Of a stretch of 64,000 nucleotides of DNA, positions 7,967 through 15,958 are shown one piece after another (the stretch's first letter is position 1; each line of letters starts with the position of its first letter). Source of the stretch: Micromonospora endophytica (lineage in GTDB: Bacteria > Actinomycetota > Actinomycetes > Mycobacteriales > Micromonosporaceae); NCBI RefSeq assembly GCF_003236305.1, contig NZ_POTX01000003.1, positions 1 to 64,000 on the forward strand, in the 5' to 3' direction. The notes below the pieces were generated by a model that was not told where the DNA came from, did no database searches, and worked only from the letters and a program-made list of their open reading frames with translations. Made by a program: the position numbers and the translations under genes.

Positions 7967-8991
7967 ACGAGCGAATCAGCGTGGCGGTCCTCGGTGGCAG
8001 CGGCTTCATCGGAGCCGAGCTGATCCGACTGCTGGCTGCCCATCCACAGGTGGGGCCGACGTTCGTGTCCTCGGCCAAGAATGCCGGTCAGCGCGTCGGG
8101 CAGGTGGTGCCAGGGTTGCGTAACCTGCCGATCGGCGGGCACCACATGCGCAAGCTCGACGAAATGCCCACGGTGGACGTCGCGTTCGCCTGCCTGCCCA
8201 ACGGTGTACTGCCGTCGGTGCTCGACGAGGTGTCCGACCGCGCCAGCGTGGTGATCAACCTGGCCGGTGACTACCGGTTGCGTGAGCCGGACCAGGTTGA
8301 GCGTCACTATCCCGCGTCGGCCGGCGGCTGGCGGCAACCCATTCCCTACTACATTCCGGAGTTCGCGCCCAAGCCGACGGCACCGGTGCTCAACCTGCCG
8401 GGTTGCATGGCGGCGGCCACCATCTACGCGCTCTATCCGCTGTACCAGGCCGACCTGGCAACGGAGGACGTGGTGGTGGACGCGAAGTCAGGATCGAGCG
8501 GCAGCGGCACCGGCAGCGTGGAGCATCCGGCGGTGCGCGACGGAAACGTGCGGGTGCACCGGCTGCACGGCCACCGGCACGCACCCGAGGTGCGCCAGGC
8601 GCTCACCGACCTGACCGGTCGCGCGCCGCAGCTGCAGTTCTCCACGTTCAGCCTGCCGGTCGCGCGCGGCGTCATGGTCTCGGCGTACGGGCGGCTGAAG
8701 CCTGGTGTGGATGGCAGCGACGTGCGCCGGGCGTTCGCCCGGGCGTACGCCGATGCGCCGTTCGTACGGGTGGCGGGTGGGCGAACCCCGATGGGGATGC
8801 CGATGCTCAAGACGGTAGTGGGTGCCAACGTCGCCGAGGTCGGAGCGGCGGTGGCCGGCGACCGCTGGGTGGTGGTGTCCGCCCTCGACAACCTCATCAA
8901 GGGTGGCGCCGGCCAAGCGGTGCAGACACTGAACCGGATCTACGGGTTTGACGAACGGCTGGGACTTCCGGAAGCCGGCGGATGGCCATGA
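7963..8991 (+). CDS. lysY: LysY/ArgC-type AmCP-acyl phosphate reductase
   Basis: NADPH-dependent reductase converting a carrier-bound acyl phosphate into the aldehyde. Dinucleotide-binding GGSGFIG is at 11-17; the catalytic Cys148 is in LPGCMAAATIY; the family motif SGSSGSGTGS follows. At 342 residues it is normal for ArgC/LysY. The start is a GTG at 7963 overlapping the lysX stop (GTGA), because VNERISVAVLGGSGF aligns with family N-termini; the longer frame upstream is inside lysX. It should give a carrier-bound semialdehyde, the likely acceptor for the transketolase. Confidence 0.92.
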   Translation: MNERISVAVLGGSGFIGAELIRLLAAHPQVGPTFVSSAKNAGQRVGQVVPGLRNLPIGGHHMRKLDEMPTVDVAFACLPNGVLPSVLDEVSDRASVVINLAGDYRLREPDQVERHYPASAGGWRQPIPYYIPEFAPKPTAPVLNLPGCMAAATIYALYPLYQADLATEDVVVDAKSGSSGSGTGSVEHPAVRDGNVRVHRLHGHRHAPEVRQALTDLTGRAPQLQFSTFSLPVARGVMVSAYGRLKPGVDGSDVRRAFARAYADAPFVRVAGGRTPMGMPMLKTVVGANVAEVGAAVAGDRWVVVSALDNLIKGGAGQAVQTLNRIYGFDERLGLPEAGGWP

Positions 8992-10829
8992 TGAACAACG
9001 AGGCGTTGGCGCGGGTCTCTCCCTACGCGCCGCTGTACGTGGTGAAGGTGGGTAGCTCAAGCCTGCGGCACGCGTCCGCCTACGACGACCTGGCCGCGCT
9101 GAACGCGTGCGGTGCCCGCCTGTTGCTGGTCGCCGGCGGCGCGGCCGACATCGCCGACTACTACGCCAGCATCGAGCGTCCGATGCGGATGCTGCGACTG
9201 GCCTCCGGCGACGAGGTGCGGTACTGCCCGCCCGAGGAGATGCCGCACATCGTCGACGCGTACGAGCGGCTGACCCTCCCTCGGATCCGAGCGAACCTGG
9301 TCGAGCGGGGGATGACGGTGTTCGCGGCGACGGCCACGCCGGAGGGGCTGGTCACGGGTACCCCGAACCGTCCGCTCCGGGTCGTCGAGGGCGACCGGCA
9401 GCGGTTGGTCCGCGACCACCGGGCCGGTGTGGTCTCCGCGGTGAACGTGGCGCGGCTGCGTTCACTCCTGGGCGCCTTCGACGTGGTCTGCGTGTCACCC
9501 CCGGTGGCCGCGGCCGACGGCGGGGCGCCGATCAACGTGGACGCCGACGTGCTGGCCGCCGAGCTGGCAAACGCGCTCGACGCCGATCACCTACGCCTGG
9601 TGACCGGCACCCCGGGCCTGCTCGCCGACCCGTCCGATCACAGCAGCACCTTGCCGCACCTGTGCCGCGGCGAGGGAATGGCGTATGCCGGCGGGCGAAT
9701 GCGGCAGAAGGTCCGGGCGGCGGAGCTTGCCCTGAACGGAACCGCCGACGTCGCCATCACCGGCCCGCACACCGTCAACGCCCACGGCGGTACCCGTTTC
9801 TGGCGTGCCGCCGCGCCGGAGCCCGACCTGGATCTGCTGACCCGCATGGTGGAGATCTCCTCGGTCTCCGGCGGCGAACGCGAACTGGCGCTGTTCCTGC
9901 TGAAGTGGCTCGCCGACCGAGGCGTACCCGCGGTGATCGATCCGGCCGGCAACCTGGTCGCCACGCGCGGGCATGGGCCACGCCGGCTGCTGATGCTCGG
10001 CCATCTGGACACCGTCCCCTACCGCTGGCCTGTCACCTGGGACGGCGCCGTGCTGACCGGCCGCGGCTGCGTGGACGCGAAGGCCAGCCTGGCCGCGTTC
10101 CTGCAGACGCTCGTCGAGTTCGAACCACCCGATGGTGTCACGGTTCGGGTGGTCGGCACGGTAGAGGAGGAGCGGACCGCGTCCGGTGCGCTCTACGCGC
10201 GTGACCACTACCCCGCGGACGCGGTCATCATCGGCGAGCCCAGCGGCGCCGGCTCGGTGACCATCGGCTACCACGGCGTCTGCAAGGTGCGGATGAACGT
10301 GGCCCAGGCCACCGCTCACACCGCGGGCAAGGATCGGCGGACGGCCGCCAGCCGCCTGGTCGACGTCATCGGCGAGGTCGAGGCCGAGGTCGGCAAGCGC
10401 AGCCCGGAGGCGTTGTTCGCGGTGCTCGACCTGACCACCGGCGGCTCCGGCGGCACCCAGACCGCCTCGGCGGTGCTGGACGTACGGGTGCCGCCCGGCA
10501 CCGAGGTGGACGAGGTGCTGTCCGCCTTCGCCGACGGGCAGCCGCTGCTGGCCACGCCCCCGGTGAGCACGCCACGGACCGATCCGCTGGTGCGGGCGTT
10601 CACCCGGGCCCTGCGTGCGGTGACCGGCGGTGCTCCACGGCTGCTGGCCAAGAAGGGGAGCAGCGACATGAACACGCTCGCCACCAGGTGGCGTGGCGTT
10701 CCGATGGTGGCGTACGGACCGGGAGATGCGCACCTGGACCACACGCCGGACGAGCGACTGTCAGCCGACGAGTACCGGAGGGCGCGGGCGGTGCTGTCCG
10801 CGGCCGTACGGGATTGGTGTGTGCGGTGA
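8982..10829 (+). CDS. LysZ-LysK fusion: AmCP-substrate kinase plus M20 AmCP hydrolase
   Basis: One 615-residue protein with two activities usually encoded separately. Residues 1 to about 270 are an amino-acid kinase fold (VVKVGSSSL near 20-28, LLVAGGAADIA, INVDADVLAAELA), which phosphorylates the side-chain carboxylate of the carrier-bound substrate. Residues from about 278 are an M20 metallopeptidase with the five metal positions in GHLDTVP, GCVDAK, VEEER, GEP and HLDHTPDE; LysK enzymes use these to cut the product from LysW. The fusion joins the first and last carrier-bound steps. The start overlaps the end of lysY; ATG 8982 or 8988 are both possible. Confidence 0.9.
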   Translation: MAMMNNEALARVSPYAPLYVVKVGSSSLRHASAYDDLAALNACGARLLLVAGGAADIADYYASIERPMRMLRLASGDEVRYCPPEEMPHIVDAYERLTLPRIRANLVERGMTVFAATATPEGLVTGTPNRPLRVVEGDRQRLVRDHRAGVVSAVNVARLRSLLGAFDVVCVSPPVAAADGGAPINVDADVLAAELANALDADHLRLVTGTPGLLADPSDHSSTLPHLCRGEGMAYAGGRMRQKVRAAELALNGTADVAITGPHTVNAHGGTRFWRAAAPEPDLDLLTRMVEISSVSGGERELALFLLKWLADRGVPAVIDPAGNLVATRGHGPRRLLMLGHLDTVPYRWPVTWDGAVLTGRGCVDAKASLAAFLQTLVEFEPPDGVTVRVVGTVEEERTASGALYARDHYPADAVIIGEPSGAGSVTIGYHGVCKVRMNVAQATAHTAGKDRRTAASRLVDVIGEVEAEVGKRSPEALFAVLDLTTGGSGGTQTASAVLDVRVPPGTEVDEVLSAFADGQPLLATPPVSTPRTDPLVRAFTRALRAVTGGAPRLLAKKGSSDMNTLATRWRGVPMVAYGPGDAHLDHTPDERLSADEYRRARAVLSAAVRDWCVR

Positions 10830-11602
10830 TGGACGAGATCGACCTGCTTCGTGAACAGGCCAGCCGGGCCCGCCGGCTGGTGGTGGACATGGCCGCCAGC
10901 GAGGTCGGCTGTCACCTCGGCGGCAGCCTCTCGGTGGTGGACATCCTGGTCGCCGCGTATGCGGTCGCCCGGTCCCGGCCGGGCACCGACGTCGTACTGA
11001 GCAAGGGCCACGCGGCGGCGGCACTCTACGCGGTGCTGCACGAGAACGGCGTCATCGAGGAGAACCCGGCACCCCGGTACGGCCGTGCCGGCTCGCCCTA
11101 CACGGGGCACCCCGGCCCCAAGGTGCCAGGCGTCCGGTTCCCCACGGGCAGCCTCGGCCACGGGCTCGCGTACGCGGTCGGCTGGGCCCTCTCCCGGCGG
11201 CTGCTGAACCTGCCCGGCGGGGCCATCGCGGTGGTTGGTGACGGCGAGTTGCAGGAGGGCCTGGTCTGGGAGGCGCTGCAGGTGGCCCAGGCCAAGCGGG
11301 TCGCCGGACTCACAGTGGTGGTGGACCTCAACGGTGGCCAGAACGACGGCCACGTCTCGGACATCTCGCCGATGACCGACCTGCCGGCCCGGCTGGCCGC
11401 GTTCGGGTTCTCGGTGGCCGAAGTGGACGGGCACGACATCGAGAAGCTGGTGGCGACGATCGTGCCGACTGACCGGCCGCTCGCCGTGCTGGCCACCACC
11501 GTCAAGGGCAGGGGCGTGCCGGCGACCGAGGGCAAGGCCGGCTCGCACTACGTGAAGATCAGTCCGGCTCGGGCGCGGCAGTGGAAGGCGGCGATCCGAT
11601 GA
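10829..11602 (+). CDS. Transketolase, N-terminal (thiamine diphosphate-binding) subunit
   Basis: The first half of a split transketolase, 257 residues. SKGHAAAALYAVL (58-70), the LGHGLAYAVGWAL helix and the ThDP/Mg motif GDGELQEGLVWEA (137-149) are all present. The start ATG at 10829 overlaps the previous stop (TGATG). With the partner subunit at 11599 it should move a two-carbon ketol unit. In AmCP pathways for azabicyclic amino acids such as that of vazabitide A, a transketolase extends the carrier-bound semialdehyde to a seven-carbon ketose-like amino acid, and the same role is likely here. A housekeeping role is unlikely given its place in the operon. Confidence 0.9.
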   Translation: MDEIDLLREQASRARRLVVDMAASEVGCHLGGSLSVVDILVAAYAVARSRPGTDVVLSKGHAAAALYAVLHENGVIEENPAPRYGRAGSPYTGHPGPKVPGVRFPTGSLGHGLAYAVGWALSRRLLNLPGGAIAVVGDGELQEGLVWEALQVAQAKRVAGLTVVVDLNGGQNDGHVSDISPMTDLPARLAAFGFSVAEVDGHDIEKLVATIVPTDRPLAVLATTVKGRGVPATEGKAGSHYVKISPARARQWKAAIR

Positions 11603-12510
11603 CGACCGCGACGGTTTCGGCACGGGAGGCGTATCGGGTCGAGCTGACCGAGCTCGCCGCAGACGACTCGCGCATCGTGTGCCTGGAGGCGGACCTCGGT
11701 GGCGCCTCGCACTGCTTCCGGGACCGGTTTCCCGACCGGTTCCTCAACCTCGGCATCGCCGAGGCATCCGCTGTGGACATCGCGGTCGGGCTCGCCTCCG
11801 CCGGGCTACGGCCGTTCGTCAACACCTTCGCCTCGTTCGCGGCGTTCCGCGCGGGGGAGAGCGTCAAGCTCGGACTCGGGTACCTCGCGGCCCCCGTGGT
11901 CCTGGTCAGCCCGTACGGCGGGGTGTCCGGTGCCTGGTTCGGGCCGACCCACCACTGCCTGGAGGACCTCGCCGTGATGCAGAGCCTGCCGGGCGTCCGG
12001 ATCGCCGTACCCGCGGGCGAGGCCGAGACCCGCGAGGCGATCCGGGTCGCGGCGGCCGGCGACTGGCCGTGCTACGTGCGGCTGGGACGCAACGAGGTGT
12101 TCGACGCCTCGTTCGCGCCGGCTGGCCGCGGCGCGGTCACCTGGCTGAACCAGATCAGCGGTGACACCTGCCTCGTCTCCATCGGGGAGAAGCCGACAGC
12201 ACTGTGCCAGGCCGTCACCGAGAGCCGGCCGGACGTCGGCCACGCGCACCTGTGCTGGGTGGATGCGGAGAGCCTGGCGCTCGCCATACCCCACCTGGCC
12301 GGCGCGCGGCGGGTGGTCGTCGTGGAGGAGCACCGCCCCGCCGGCAGCGTGGCATCCACCCTTGCGCTGCTGCTACCCGACCGGGAGGTGCGGGGGGTGA
12401 ACGCCGGCACCGACTGGCCGACCGAGGGCGGCAACCACGACGAGACACTCGCCGCGATGGGGCTCACGACATCCGCGGTTCTCAACGCCGTTCTGGAGGG
12501 AGAGAAATGA
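11599..12510 (+). CDS. Transketolase, C-terminal (pyrimidine-binding) subunit
   Basis: The second half of the split transketolase, 303 residues from the ATG at 11599, which overlaps the first subunit's stop (ATGA). The catalytic region RFLNLGIAEASAVDIAVGLA includes the conserved Glu that activates thiamine diphosphate, and the later region carries PAGEAETREAIRVAA and a C-terminal domain ending in VLNAVLEGEK. An in-frame ATG at 11581 lies inside the preceding gene and is not preferred. It works only as a heteromer with the upstream product. Confidence 0.9.
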   Translation: MTTATVSAREAYRVELTELAADDSRIVCLEADLGGASHCFRDRFPDRFLNLGIAEASAVDIAVGLASAGLRPFVNTFASFAAFRAGESVKLGLGYLAAPVVLVSPYGGVSGAWFGPTHHCLEDLAVMQSLPGVRIAVPAGEAETREAIRVAAAGDWPCYVRLGRNEVFDASFAPAGRGAVTWLNQISGDTCLVSIGEKPTALCQAVTESRPDVGHAHLCWVDAESLALAIPHLAGARRVVVVEEHRPAGSVASTLALLLPDREVRGVNAGTDWPTEGGNHDETLAAMGLTTSAVLNAVLEGEK

Positions 12511-13388
12511 CGACCACGATGCAACCCAGCGCCAGCGCTCTGGAAGTGACCCGGCAGACGTTCGCCGACCCGACGCTGACCCGACGCAGCCCGGGTGAGG
12601 AATTCTCCATGTCGGTTGCCCGGGTGCAGGACGGCGCCGACGTGGTGGTGCCGATCCGGGCGCACCTCACCGCCTCCTTCCCACTGTTCAAGAGCCGCCC
12701 GCGCTACACCGTGCGGCACCTGTTGAAGGTGGCCTCCGTCTCCGACCAGACGCTCGCCTACGTACGCGAGGCGCCGAAGAGCGAGTACGCGTCGGCCGGC
12801 ACGGCGTACGCCAGTACTCCGGAGGCCGCCTTCGAGCCCACCGTCGAATACGCCGAGCTGACCGAGCTGAGCCTGTCGGTGCCCCTGCCGGCGGACCTGC
12901 GGCACGAGCCCGCGTTGCTCGCCGCGTTCATCGACTACCGAGTGCTCGTCCGGATGGGCGTGGTGGAGAACCAGGCCCTGCTGCACGGCACCGCGGACGG
13001 TCGGATCTCGGGACTGCTGATGCTGCCCGAGATGCGCAGGTCGACAGTTTCCGGCGACCTCGGTGCGGCGTTGACAGCCGCGGCGGGGGAGGTCGAGGAG
13101 ACCGGCGGTTCGTGCGACGGCATCGTCGTGCACCCGATCCACTACTGGGAGCTGGTCCGCGACGGGCTACTCGGCCGACTCGCCGAGGCCGGGATCAAGG
13201 TCTCGCGTACCCGGATGATGCCGCGCGGCCAGGCGCTGCTCGGGGATTTCCGGGCCGCCGTGACGCTGCTCGACCCCAGCCGGTCGGCGCTGACGCTGCG
13301 TGGCGACGTGGTGGAGGCCCGTACGTCAGTGGGCCTGGCCGTTCACCTGCCCCAGCACTTCCTGCTGCTGTCGGACGGTCACCGATGA
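12507..13388 (+). CDS. Encapsulin-like HK97-fold shell protein (natural-product, family 3 type)
   Basis: 293 residues resembling HK97-fold capsid/encapsulin proteins. The N-arm and E-loop region is HLLKVASVSDQTLAYVRE (about 70-87). The spine helix region is AAFIDYRVLVRMGVVENQAL (about 141-160), followed by LHGTADGRISGLL. The A-domain has GIVVHPIHYWELVRDG (about 205-220) and GQALLGDFRAAVTLLD near 245-260. The end VGLAVHLPQHFLLL is typical. The start (GGAGGGAGAG then ATG 12507) overlaps the transketolase stop, and the stop overlaps the sulfotransferase start, so it is made with the pathway enzymes. No portal, terminase, protease or tail genes are nearby, which argues against a prophage. Surveys have placed such proteins in biosynthetic clusters next to carrier proteins, sulfotransferases and SDRs. 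Cargo is unknown, and I see no canonical cargo-loading tail on neighbours. Confidence 0.87.
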   Translation: MTTTMQPSASALEVTRQTFADPTLTRRSPGEEFSMSVARVQDGADVVVPIRAHLTASFPLFKSRPRYTVRHLLKVASVSDQTLAYVREAPKSEYASAGTAYASTPEAAFEPTVEYAELTELSLSVPLPADLRHEPALLAAFIDYRVLVRMGVVENQALLHGTADGRISGLLMLPEMRRSTVSGDLGAALTAAAGEVEETGGSCDGIVVHPIHYWELVRDGLLGRLAEAGIKVSRTRMMPRGQALLGDFRAAVTLLDPSRSALTLRGDVVEARTSVGLAVHLPQHFLLLSDGHR

Positions 13389-14287
13389 AGGTCATCTACA
13401 TCACGGGTTGGCTGCGTAGCGGCAGCACCATTCTCGGCAACGTCCTCAACGAACTGCCCGGCGTGCTGCACGCCGGCGAGCTGCACTACCTGTGGAAGAA
13501 CGGCCTGCTGGCCAGCGGCACGAACACCCTGTGCGGATGCGGCCAGCAGATCCGGCAGTGCGCGCTGTGGTCGTCGGTGATCGCCACGTTCGGCGACGAC
13601 GAGCCCACCCGGCTGGCGCGCCAGATGATGTCGTGGCAGCAGGCCGGCCTCCGGACCCGGCACACCCGCGCCCGCCTCGCCAGCACCCCAGACCACGTCA
13701 CGGCGGTGCTGGACCGCACCGTCGCGGTGTATCGGGAACTGACGCGGCGCGGAGCGGAGCGGGCGGTCGTGGACAGCTCCAAGTACCCGGCCGAGGCCGC
13801 TGCCCTGCTCAGCCGCTCCGACGTGGATGTGCGGGTACTGCACATCGTCCGGGATCCGCGCGCCACCACCTACTCGTACCAACGCGGCAAGCGCTACATC
13901 GAGCCGATGAGCCCGGCGCAGAGCACGGCGAACTGGGTCGGCTTCAACGTTGCCTCCGAGTACGTTGGCGGCGCCGCGGACGGACGTTATCTCCGGATCC
14001 GGCACGAGGACCTGACCCGACGGCCCCGTGAGGTGGTGGCCGATGTGCTGCGCTTCGCCGGGCTCGACGACGAGCCGCCGGTGACCGAGGAGGGCAAGGT
14101 GACCCTCGGCATCAACCACACGGTCACCGGCAACCCGGACCGGCTCGGTCAGGGCACTGTGTTGATCCGGCCGGACGAGCGCTGGCGCACCGAACTGCCG
14201 GCACTGCCGACTGCCACGACCACGGCGCTCGCCCTGCCCCTGCTGCGCCGCTACGGATATCCGCTGCTGGCGGGAAAGGTGGCCTGA
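13385..14287 (+). CDS. PAPS-dependent sulfotransferase
   Basis: A 300-residue sulfotransferase. The 5'-phosphosulfate loop is at the N-terminus (TGWLRSGSTILGNVL, 7-21), and the 3'-phosphate site is in LHIVRDPRATTYSYQR near residues 149-164, preceded by VVDSSKYPAEA. The start overlaps the encapsulin stop (ATGA). With CysD/CysN downstream supplying adenylyl sulfate, it should sulfate a hydroxyl of the intermediate. In azabicycle biosynthesis a sulfate ester acts as leaving group for ring closure, so the sulfate may not remain in the product. It is a good candidate cargo or partner of the shell protein, by position only. Confidence 0.88.
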   Translation: MKVIYITGWLRSGSTILGNVLNELPGVLHAGELHYLWKNGLLASGTNTLCGCGQQIRQCALWSSVIATFGDDEPTRLARQMMSWQQAGLRTRHTRARLASTPDHVTAVLDRTVAVYRELTRRGAERAVVDSSKYPAEAAALLSRSDVDVRVLHIVRDPRATTYSYQRGKRYIEPMSPAQSTANWVGFNVASEYVGGAADGRYLRIRHEDLTRRPREVVADVLRFAGLDDEPPVTEEGKVTLGINHTVTGNPDRLGQGTVLIRPDERWRTELPALPTATTTALALPLLRRYGYPLLAGKVA

Positions 14288-15069
14288 TGGATCTCGGATT
14301 GTCCGGACGGACGGCGTTGGTCGCCGCCGCCAGCAGCGGCCTCGGGCTGGCCGTCGCTCGCGCGCTGGCGGCCGAGGGCGCACACGTGTCCATCGCGGCC
14401 CGCGATCCGCAGCGACTGGCCGCGGCGCACAGACTCGTCGACGAGGCCGGCCCCGGCCGGGTGCTGGCTGTCGAGGTGGACGTCCGCGACGACGCGGGCG
14501 TGACGCGCTGGGTGGACCAGACGGCCGAGGAGTTCGGTGCGCTGCACGTAGTGGTCACCAACTCGCCCGGCGTGCCGCACGGCAGGGCCGACGCGTTCAC
14601 AGTGGACGACTATCGCCGGGCCGTCGAGGGGTCGATGCTGCCGCACATCTCGATCACGATGGCCGCGTTGCCGCACCTGCGGCGGGCCGGTTGGGGGCGG
14701 ATCCTGCTGATCACCTCGGAGGCCGTACGCCAGCCGCTCCCCGGCACCGCGTTGTCCGCGACCGCCCGGTTGGGCGTGCTCGGCTTCGCCAAGGGTGTGG
14801 TCCACGCCGTCGGCGCCAGCGGCATCACGGTGAACGTGCTGGCCCCCGGCGTCCACCAGACGCCGGCTTTCGACAGCTTCGTGGCGGCGCGGCCCGCCGT
14901 GGACCGCGAGGCGGCGCTCAAGGAGATCATCGCCGAGGTGCCGCTCGGTCGGGTCGGGCAGCCTGCGGACTTCGGTGCGCTCGCTGCCTTCCTCGCCAGC
15001 GAGCAGGCCGGCTTCGTGACCGGCACGGTGCTGCTGGTGGACGGCGGAAACACGCGAGGTGTCACATGA
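14287..15069 (+). CDS. SDR-family protein with altered catalytic residues
   Basis: A 260-residue short-chain dehydrogenase fold. The cofactor loop reads AAASSGLGLAVA in place of the usual TGxxxGxG. NSPG replaces the NNAG motif. Ser of the triad is kept in ITSEAV. The YxxxK pair appears as SATAR (around 157-161), so catalytic Tyr and Lys are both replaced. The remaining C-terminal features are ordinary (GITVNVLAPG, VTGTVLLVDGG). SDRs with such changes form a recognised divergent group of uncertain activity. It may reduce the ketone by another mechanism, or act structurally. The start overlaps the sulfotransferase stop (TGATG). Confidence 0.82.
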   Translation: MDLGLSGRTALVAAASSGLGLAVARALAAEGAHVSIAARDPQRLAAAHRLVDEAGPGRVLAVEVDVRDDAGVTRWVDQTAEEFGALHVVVTNSPGVPHGRADAFTVDDYRRAVEGSMLPHISITMAALPHLRRAGWGRILLITSEAVRQPLPGTALSATARLGVLGFAKGVVHAVGASGITVNVLAPGVHQTPAFDSFVAARPAVDREAALKEIIAEVPLGRVGQPADFGALAAFLASEQAGFVTGTVLLVDGGNTRGVT

Positions 15070-15956
15070 GTCTGGAAATGCTGGAAGCAGAGTCGATCCA
15101 CATCATCCGCGAGGTGGCCTCCGAGTTCGAACGGCCCGCGTTGCTGTTCTCCGGTGGCAAGGATTCGATCGTCATGCTCCGCCTGGCGGAGAAGGCGTTC
15201 CGGCCGGCGCCGATGCCTTTTGCGCTGGTGCACGTCGACACCGGGCACAACTTCCCGGAGGTCCTCGAGTACCGCGACAAGCGAGTCGCCGAGCTGGGCG
15301 TACGGCTGATTGTGGCCTCGGTGCAGGACTCCATCGACGCCGGTCGGGTGGTCGAGCAGACCGGGCGGCGGGCCAGCCGCAACCGGCTGCAGACCACCAC
15401 GCTGCTGGATGTCATCGCCGAGCATCGCTTCGACGTGGCTTTCGGCGGCGCGCGACGCGACGAGGAGAAGGCCCGGGCGAAGGAACGGATCTTCTCCTTC
15501 CGCGACGACCTCGGCCAGTGGGACCCGAGAAACCAGCGCCCGGAGCTGTGGAACCTGTTCAACACCCGAATCCGGCCGGGCGAGCACATCCGGGTCTTCC
15601 CACTGTCCAACTGGACGGAGCTGGACGTCTGGCGGTACATCGGCCGGGACGAGCTGGAGGTGCCGCCTATCTACTTCGCGCACCGACGGCGTGTGTTCGA
15701 GCGCGACGGCATGCTGCTGGCCGAGAACCCGTACCAGTCACCGGACCCTTCGGAAGTGGTGTCCGAGGCGACCGTCCGGTACCGGACGGTCGGCGACATG
15801 ACCTGCACCGGCGCGGTCCTCTCCGGCGCGCAGACGGTCGCCGACATCATCCAGGAGGTGGCAACCACCAGGATCACCGAGCGCGGCGCGACCCGTGCGG
15901 ACGACCGGACCAGTGAGGCCGCCATGGAGGACCGCAAGCGGGAAGGGTATTTCTGA
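15066..15956 (+). CDS. cysD: Sulfate adenylyltransferase small subunit CysD
   Basis: The PP-loop subunit that makes adenylyl sulfate (APS) from ATP and sulfate. The PP-loop is SGGKDS at 29-34. GGARRDEEKARAKERIFSFRD and the end KREGYF are diagnostic of CysD. At 296 residues it is full length. The ATG at 15066 overlaps the SDR stop (ATGA), so this copy belongs to the biosynthetic operon, not to an assimilation locus. Its role is to feed the sulfotransferase. Confidence 0.95.
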   Translation: MSLEMLEAESIHIIREVASEFERPALLFSGGKDSIVMLRLAEKAFRPAPMPFALVHVDTGHNFPEVLEYRDKRVAELGVRLIVASVQDSIDAGRVVEQTGRRASRNRLQTTTLLDVIAEHRFDVAFGGARRDEEKARAKERIFSFRDDLGQWDPRNQRPELWNLFNTRIRPGEHIRVFPLSNWTELDVWRYIGRDELEVPPIYFAHRRRVFERDGMLLAENPYQSPDPSEVVSEATVRYRTVGDMTCTGAVLSGAQTVADIIQEVATTRITERGATRADDRTSEAAMEDRKREGYF

Positions 15957-15958
15957 TC

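Noticed and set aside
9591-11623. Long minus-strand frames opposite the lysZK and transketolase genes
   Set aside because: They are typical GC-rich antisense frames without any domain and lie wholly over well-supported genes.
12507-13388. Prophage capsid gene
   Set aside because: The shell protein resembles HK97 capsids, but no portal, terminase, protease, tail or integrase gene is nearby and both ends overlap biosynthetic genes.
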